The translations under genes and the position numbers were made by a program. A stretch of DNA of 64,000 nt, taken from NCBI RefSeq assembly GCF_014207855.1, contig NZ_JACHKZ010000005.1, positions 1 to 64,000 on the forward strand, given 5' to 3'. Under the pieces are notes generated by a model that worked only from the letters and a program-made list of their open reading frames with translations, was not told where the DNA came from and did not search any database. Below are positions 60,958 through 64,000 of this stretch, piece after piece; position 1 is the stretch's first letter, and the number at the start of each line of letters is the position of its first letter. Source of the DNA: Comamonas odontotermitis (GTDB lineage: Bacteria > Pseudomonadota > Gammaproteobacteria > Burkholderiales > Burkholderiaceae_C).

Positions 60958-62088
60958 ATGAGCCATCAGGCAACGTACCTGGCGCGCAACGTCGTCAACG
61001 CGCCCGAGATCAAGACTCGCATTACCGAACGCAGCCAGCAACGGGGCGACAGCCAAGAGATCGCCACCTGGCTGCACAACCACTTCTACCGCTACGTGGT
61101 GGGCAACCTGCTGGCCCCGCCGCCTGCCGTGCAGCCCATCTACACCACCGACGACCTGCAGCAGCGCTACCGCAACGGCCCGCCCGCCTGGGCCATGGCC
61201 GTGGTGGCACGCGCTGCCTCCGCCCACCGGGATGGCGCCGAGCCCGCACTGTGGTGGATCAACCCCGAAAGCGATGCCGTCCTGGCGCTGGAGACGCGGC
61301 TGCTGGAATTTCTGCAGTCGCGCGTGGGCACATCGCTGGAAGGCAAGCTCATGCGCATCAACTGCCCCCAGGCCCTGGAGCGCTGGGAGCAGGAACACCG
61401 TGCGTTCGAAACCCGGCAACTGGCCGGCTGGCGCAGCCACAACCCGCAAGCGGTGGCGCCGCTATGGCAAGGCAGCAATGGAGAGTTTGTCGAACTGCTG
61501 CCAACCGCAGCCTTGCGCGAAGAAATGGCCTATGAGAGCCAGATGATGCGCCATTGCCTGGGCCAGTTTGCCAACCGCCGCCACCTGACAGGCGGCTATG
61601 GTGAACACTACGCCGAAAGCTGCGAGCAAGGTCGCATGCGCATCTTCAGCTACCGCACAGGGCAGCAGCAGCCGCGCATCACCATAAGCGCCTGGGTGCA
61701 GGACGATGGCCGCCTGCGCATCGACCAAATCAAGGGCAAGCAGAACCGCCCGCCCATCGACCGCTACCGCACCGATGTGCTCGGCTTTCTGAACCAACTG
61801 CCGACCAGCGAAGATACGCCCGATGACGCATTGGGCATGCGCCTGGTACGGGTGGCATCCCGCTGGCACGAGGTCGAAGCGCTGACGCAGGAATCCGACC
61901 AGCTGCACCTGTGGCAGCGCCAGCCCGGCCTGCTGCAGCATCTGCGCCAGCCCACGCCTTTGGTGCAATGGCTGGCCGCTGCGCGCGACAGCAGCGTTCT
62001 GGCAGGCCATGCCATCAGCCCCGCGCTGGCCTATGCCTTGCAGCAGGCGGGCAAACCGGTACCCGCAACGAAAGTGACAACACCATGA
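60958..62088 (+). CDS. PcfJ-like domain protein
   Basis: This 376-residue soluble protein starts 4 bp after the preceding stop. Residues about 190-270 contain MAYESQMMRHCLGQF, YAESCEQGRMRIFSYRTGQQ, RITISAWVQDDGRLRIDQIK and GKQNRPP, in the order His-Cys, G-x-IFSxR, TISA and IxQIKGxxN. That matches the PcfJ-like domain found in conjugative and mobile-element contexts, whose function is unclear. The N-terminal 180 residues and C-terminal 100 are family-unknown. The call rests on motif order and is moderately secure. Confidence 0.55.
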   Translation: MSHQATYLARNVVNAPEIKTRITERSQQRGDSQEIATWLHNHFYRYVVGNLLAPPPAVQPIYTTDDLQQRYRNGPPAWAMAVVARAASAHRDGAEPALWWINPESDAVLALETRLLEFLQSRVGTSLEGKLMRINCPQALERWEQEHRAFETRQLAGWRSHNPQAVAPLWQGSNGEFVELLPTAALREEMAYESQMMRHCLGQFANRRHLTGGYGEHYAESCEQGRMRIFSYRTGQQQPRITISAWVQDDGRLRIDQIKGKQNRPPIDRYRTDVLGFLNQLPTSEDTPDDALGMRLVRVASRWHEVEALTQESDQLHLWQRQPGLLQHLRQPTPLVQWLAAARDSSVLAGHAISPALAYALQQAGKPVPATKVTTP

Positions 62089-62750
62089 TCCAGATCACCT
62101 TTCTGGTCGTGGCGCTGTGGCTGGTGTGGAAGTGCATCCAGGCCTTCAGCCGCCAGTTTGGCAGCAGCGCGCCACGCAGCAGCAGCCTGCAAAAAGCCTA
62201 CCAGTTGGCGCCAGAGTACAACTGGGCTTTGGCGCTGGCGCACCCCATGGCCTTTCATGCCATCAAGGGCGGCTTTGCCGACAGCGACATGCCCGAGCCC
62301 ACCGATGGCCTGGCCGCTTCGCTGCGCCCCATGGCGCTGCACGAATTTGGCCTGCGCACCGACCTGGACAACGCCAGCGTGCGCCAGCAACTGCCCGATC
62401 TGCTGCGCACGCGCTGGTGGTGCTTCGACCTTGACAAACTGCAGCCCGGCGACGACCCGCGCGCTGCCATGGCCTTTGCCTGCGCGCGCATCAGCTTTTT
62501 TGTGCGCACTGCCGCCATGCTGGGCTGGCTGCCTGCTGATCAGCAGTGGCAGCTTTTGCAATTGAACGCCGCACGCGCCCGCGACTGCTTTGCCAGCTGG
62601 CAGGACTTTGGCCAGGCCTATGTGCAAGGCCGGGCGCAATGGGTGGCCAAGGGCCGGGCCGATGCCATGGGCCGGGCCATCAGCAGCGACGAACTGCACC
62701 AGTGGCTGCTGGACCCGTCCCACCCATGGTGCGCCTATGCCTGGCGCTGA
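62085..62750 (+). CDS. DUF1266 domain protein with N-terminal membrane helix
   Basis: This 221-residue protein starts at an ATG overlapping the previous stop (ATGA). A membrane helix occupies residues 1-18 (MIQITFLVVALWLVWKCIQA). The C-terminal half has the DUF1266 pattern (NAARARDCFASWQDFGQAYV, then QGRAQWVAKGRADAMGRAIS and DELHQWLLDPSHPW). DUF1266 proteins occur near DnaJ-like and toxin/immunity-type genes; function unknown. Translational coupling to the PcfJ-like gene suggests a joint role. Confidence 0.75.
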   Translation: MIQITFLVVALWLVWKCIQAFSRQFGSSAPRSSSLQKAYQLAPEYNWALALAHPMAFHAIKGGFADSDMPEPTDGLAASLRPMALHEFGLRTDLDNASVRQQLPDLLRTRWWCFDLDKLQPGDDPRAAMAFACARISFFVRTAAMLGWLPADQQWQLLQLNAARARDCFASWQDFGQAYVQGRAQWVAKGRADAMGRAISSDELHQWLLDPSHPWCAYAWR

Positions 62751-62760
62751 AGGTATCCAG

Positions 62761-63315
62761 GTGACCGCTCCACGCTTGCCGGATGCCGCGGCAGACCTGC
62801 AGGCAGCGCTCTTACGCTATTTCAGCGGCCCATGGCGCTTCACACGCACCATGCGGGGCGCCGACGAACTCGCCATTGGGGAGGCCGTGGGCGAGGCCCT
62901 GTTTCAGCCGGGCGATGCCAACCAGTTGCGCTACCAGGAGAGTGGACAGCTGCAGCTGGCAAATGGGGAGCGGCCGCTTTCCTTCTCGCGGCGCTTCAAC
63001 TACCGCATGGAAGGCGACACCGTGCGCGTTGATTTTGCAGACGGCCTGCAGGCCGGACAGCCCTACCAGCATTACCGCTACAACCCGCAGCAAAAGGCGC
63101 TGCTGCCGGTGCAAACCCACCTGTGCAATCTGGATCGCTACGACAGCCGCTACGAGTTGTTGGACGATACGCATTTCGACCTGCACACCCGCATTGAAGG
63201 GCCGCACAAGCACTACCTGCTGCATACACGCTATTGCCGATTGCACAAGATGGCAATCCCCTCGCCCGGCGAAGGCGTATTAGGGATAGTTTGCGGCCCG
63301 CCCCATTTGCCCTGA
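62761..63315 (+). CDS. DUF6314 family-like protein
   Basis: This 184-residue protein resembles DUF6314: SGPWRFTRTMRGADELAIGE, LRYQESGQLQLANGERPLSF, SRRFNYRMEGDTVRVDFADG and a HYLLHTRYCR end, a small beta-barrel family of unknown role. GTG 62761 has AAGG 7 nt upstream; an in-frame ATG at 62737 overlaps the previous gene by 14 bp. It is the last plus-strand gene of the group. Confidence 0.7.
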   Translation: MTAPRLPDAAADLQAALLRYFSGPWRFTRTMRGADELAIGEAVGEALFQPGDANQLRYQESGQLQLANGERPLSFSRRFNYRMEGDTVRVDFADGLQAGQPYQHYRYNPQQKALLPVQTHLCNLDRYDSRYELLDDTHFDLHTRIEGPHKHYLLHTRYCRLHKMAIPSPGEGVLGIVCGPPHLP

Positions 63316-63331
63316 CGCAGCATTCAGTTCG

Positions 63332-64000
63332 TTATCGAATCGGCGGATTATCTGGGTGATCTACGCGGGTCCAAACATGGCCATCAAAATACGCCAAATC
63401 TTTAAAACCAAAGCTCCAAAGAATTCCGTCCTTCGCTTCCAGAATATGGGTATCCTGCAGTTCAGGCTGCAAGCTGGTAGGGCAAGGCTCTATTTTCTTG
63501 ATCTGCGGATCGTAAACAAACAAACCCAGGTTTGACGCGAGATACAGCTTGCCTTCAAATACTTCGGCGCTGGTGAGATTCTGGTTGTCATCAATACTGG
63601 ATAGATCGGTAAAGCCCGCCTGGGCATTGCCATAGAGCAGCGTTCCGTTGTGCCCTAACAGAAATACTTCGCTGGCACTGATGACTTTGATGGCGTTGAT
63701 GAACTCATCTGTCGGCAACTGCAACTGCCTCCAGCGGCCATTGTGGTAATGCCAGCATTCATCGCCTACGGCATAAATGTCGTTTTCGCTACTGCCGTCG
63801 ATATCCACAAAATCAATGGCATCGTTTGCATCCAGCCAGCGATCAAACTCTTCGCCATCGCCTTCCGGTGGATCGCTGATGGGGGCCTGCCGCATGGGAC
63901 CAGCAAAGTCGAACCAGCTTCCGTCCAACACCTGCTGTGCCCCGGGCTCAAACCGATAGACTTGCCTGGATTGACCGCAGACATACAAGGCATTGCCAAT
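63332..64000 (-). CDS. Propeller-like repeat protein, N-terminus beyond window
   Basis: The minus-strand frame is open to the right edge and reads at least 222 residues with repeating short strands ending in aromatic-Asp turns (NDIYAVGDECWHYHNGRWRQ, SEVFLLGHNGTLLYGNAQAG, GKLYLASNLGLFVYDPQIKK, DGILWSFGFKDLAYFDGHVW). This periodicity of about 45 residues suggests a beta-propeller of kelch/WD/NHL type. I do not recognise a family. It is convergent with the DUF6314-like gene, with only 16 bp between the stops. Confidence 0.6.
   Translation of the reverse strand: MGNALYVCGQSRQVYRFEPGAQQVLDGSWFDFAGPMRQAPISDPPEGDGEEFDRWLDANDAIDFVDIDGSSENDIYAVGDECWHYHNGRWRQLQLPTDEFINAIKVISASEVFLLGHNGTLLYGNAQAGFTDLSSIDDNQNLTSAEVFEGKLYLASNLGLFVYDPQIKKIEPCPTSLQPELQDTHILEAKDGILWSFGFKDLAYFDGHVWTRVDHPDNPPIR

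Noticed and set aside
1-64000. CRISPR arrays and prophage structural genes
   Set aside because: No regularly spaced direct repeats, cas genes, integrase or capsid/tail-like genes were seen. The DUF1398 label 'phage envelope protein' seen in databases is not evidence of a phage.

Overview
The window looks like the chromosome of a Comamonadaceae bacterium (Betaproteobacteria, Burkholderiales; Comamonas, Delftia or Acidovorax-like). The basis is GC-rich coding DNA with strong third-position bias, several surface proteins with IPTL-CTERM-type tails, a Bug/TctC-type solute receptor, the pilGHIJ-chpA, dusB-fis-purH and yqgE-ruvX-plsC arrangements, and intergenic repeats of the 'agcgctt...aagcgc' type. 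Family-level placement is inferred from gene content, not from a search.

Positions 1-8.1 kb are accessory in character. An IS5-family (IS903-group) element enters from the left edge and ends at 146. It abuts an AT-rich ORF that appears to have lost its 5' end to the element. Four secreted proteins with C-terminal sorting-type tails follow (913-1650 minus; 3272-4561, 4835-6490 and 6886-8085 plus), two with long proline tracts. A MarR regulator and a DUF1398 gene lie between them. No sorting enzyme is in the window.

Positions 8.1-13.4 kb carry a minus-strand set made of an ABC-type ATPase fused to a dual-specificity phosphatase, a small possibly roadblock-like protein and an ArsC-like protein. 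A perfect FNR-type box lies about 150 bp upstream of the fusion gene. Next come the divergent iron-transporter genes fbpB and fbpC, without fbpA. Positions 13.4-25.1 kb are housekeeping (plsC, ruvX, yqgE) and the type IV pilus chemosensory operon pilG-pilH-pilI-pilJ-chpA, with a 2014-residue ChpA.

Positions 25.3-46 kb are core metabolism and maintenance: thiD, hemL, a BI-1 family protein, a cytochrome c, dusB-fis-purH, a YqaA-like membrane protein, nadC with a Bug receptor and a NadQ-like Nudix regulator, ychF, a MOSC protein, a UbiH-like oxygenase, dsbC, an M61 peptidase, an enoyl-CoA hydratase and a Tat-exported substrate-binding protein. Two identical tRNA-Met genes follow, then a DNA alkylation-repair pair (ogt, alkB).

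Positions 47.9-52.4 kb form a purine/urate catabolic cluster: a guanine-deaminase-like enzyme, two 5-hydroxyisourate hydrolase paralogues (one with a Tat-like export signal), an MFS carrier, a divergent LysR regulator and OHCU decarboxylase. Positions 52.4-58.3 kb hold a LysR/ring-cleavage dioxygenase pair, a MarR-GNAT fusion with a near-perfect 36-bp operator-like palindrome and a downstream EamA exporter, a small exported protein and miaB. Positions 58.6-64 kb are a run of poorly characterised genes: a large helical repeat protein, a PcfJ-like protein, a DUF1266 protein, a DUF6314-like protein and, on the other strand, a truncated propeller-like protein.

The best candidates for something undescribed are the ATPase-phosphatase fusion with its small neighbours, and the 58.6-64 kb cluster.
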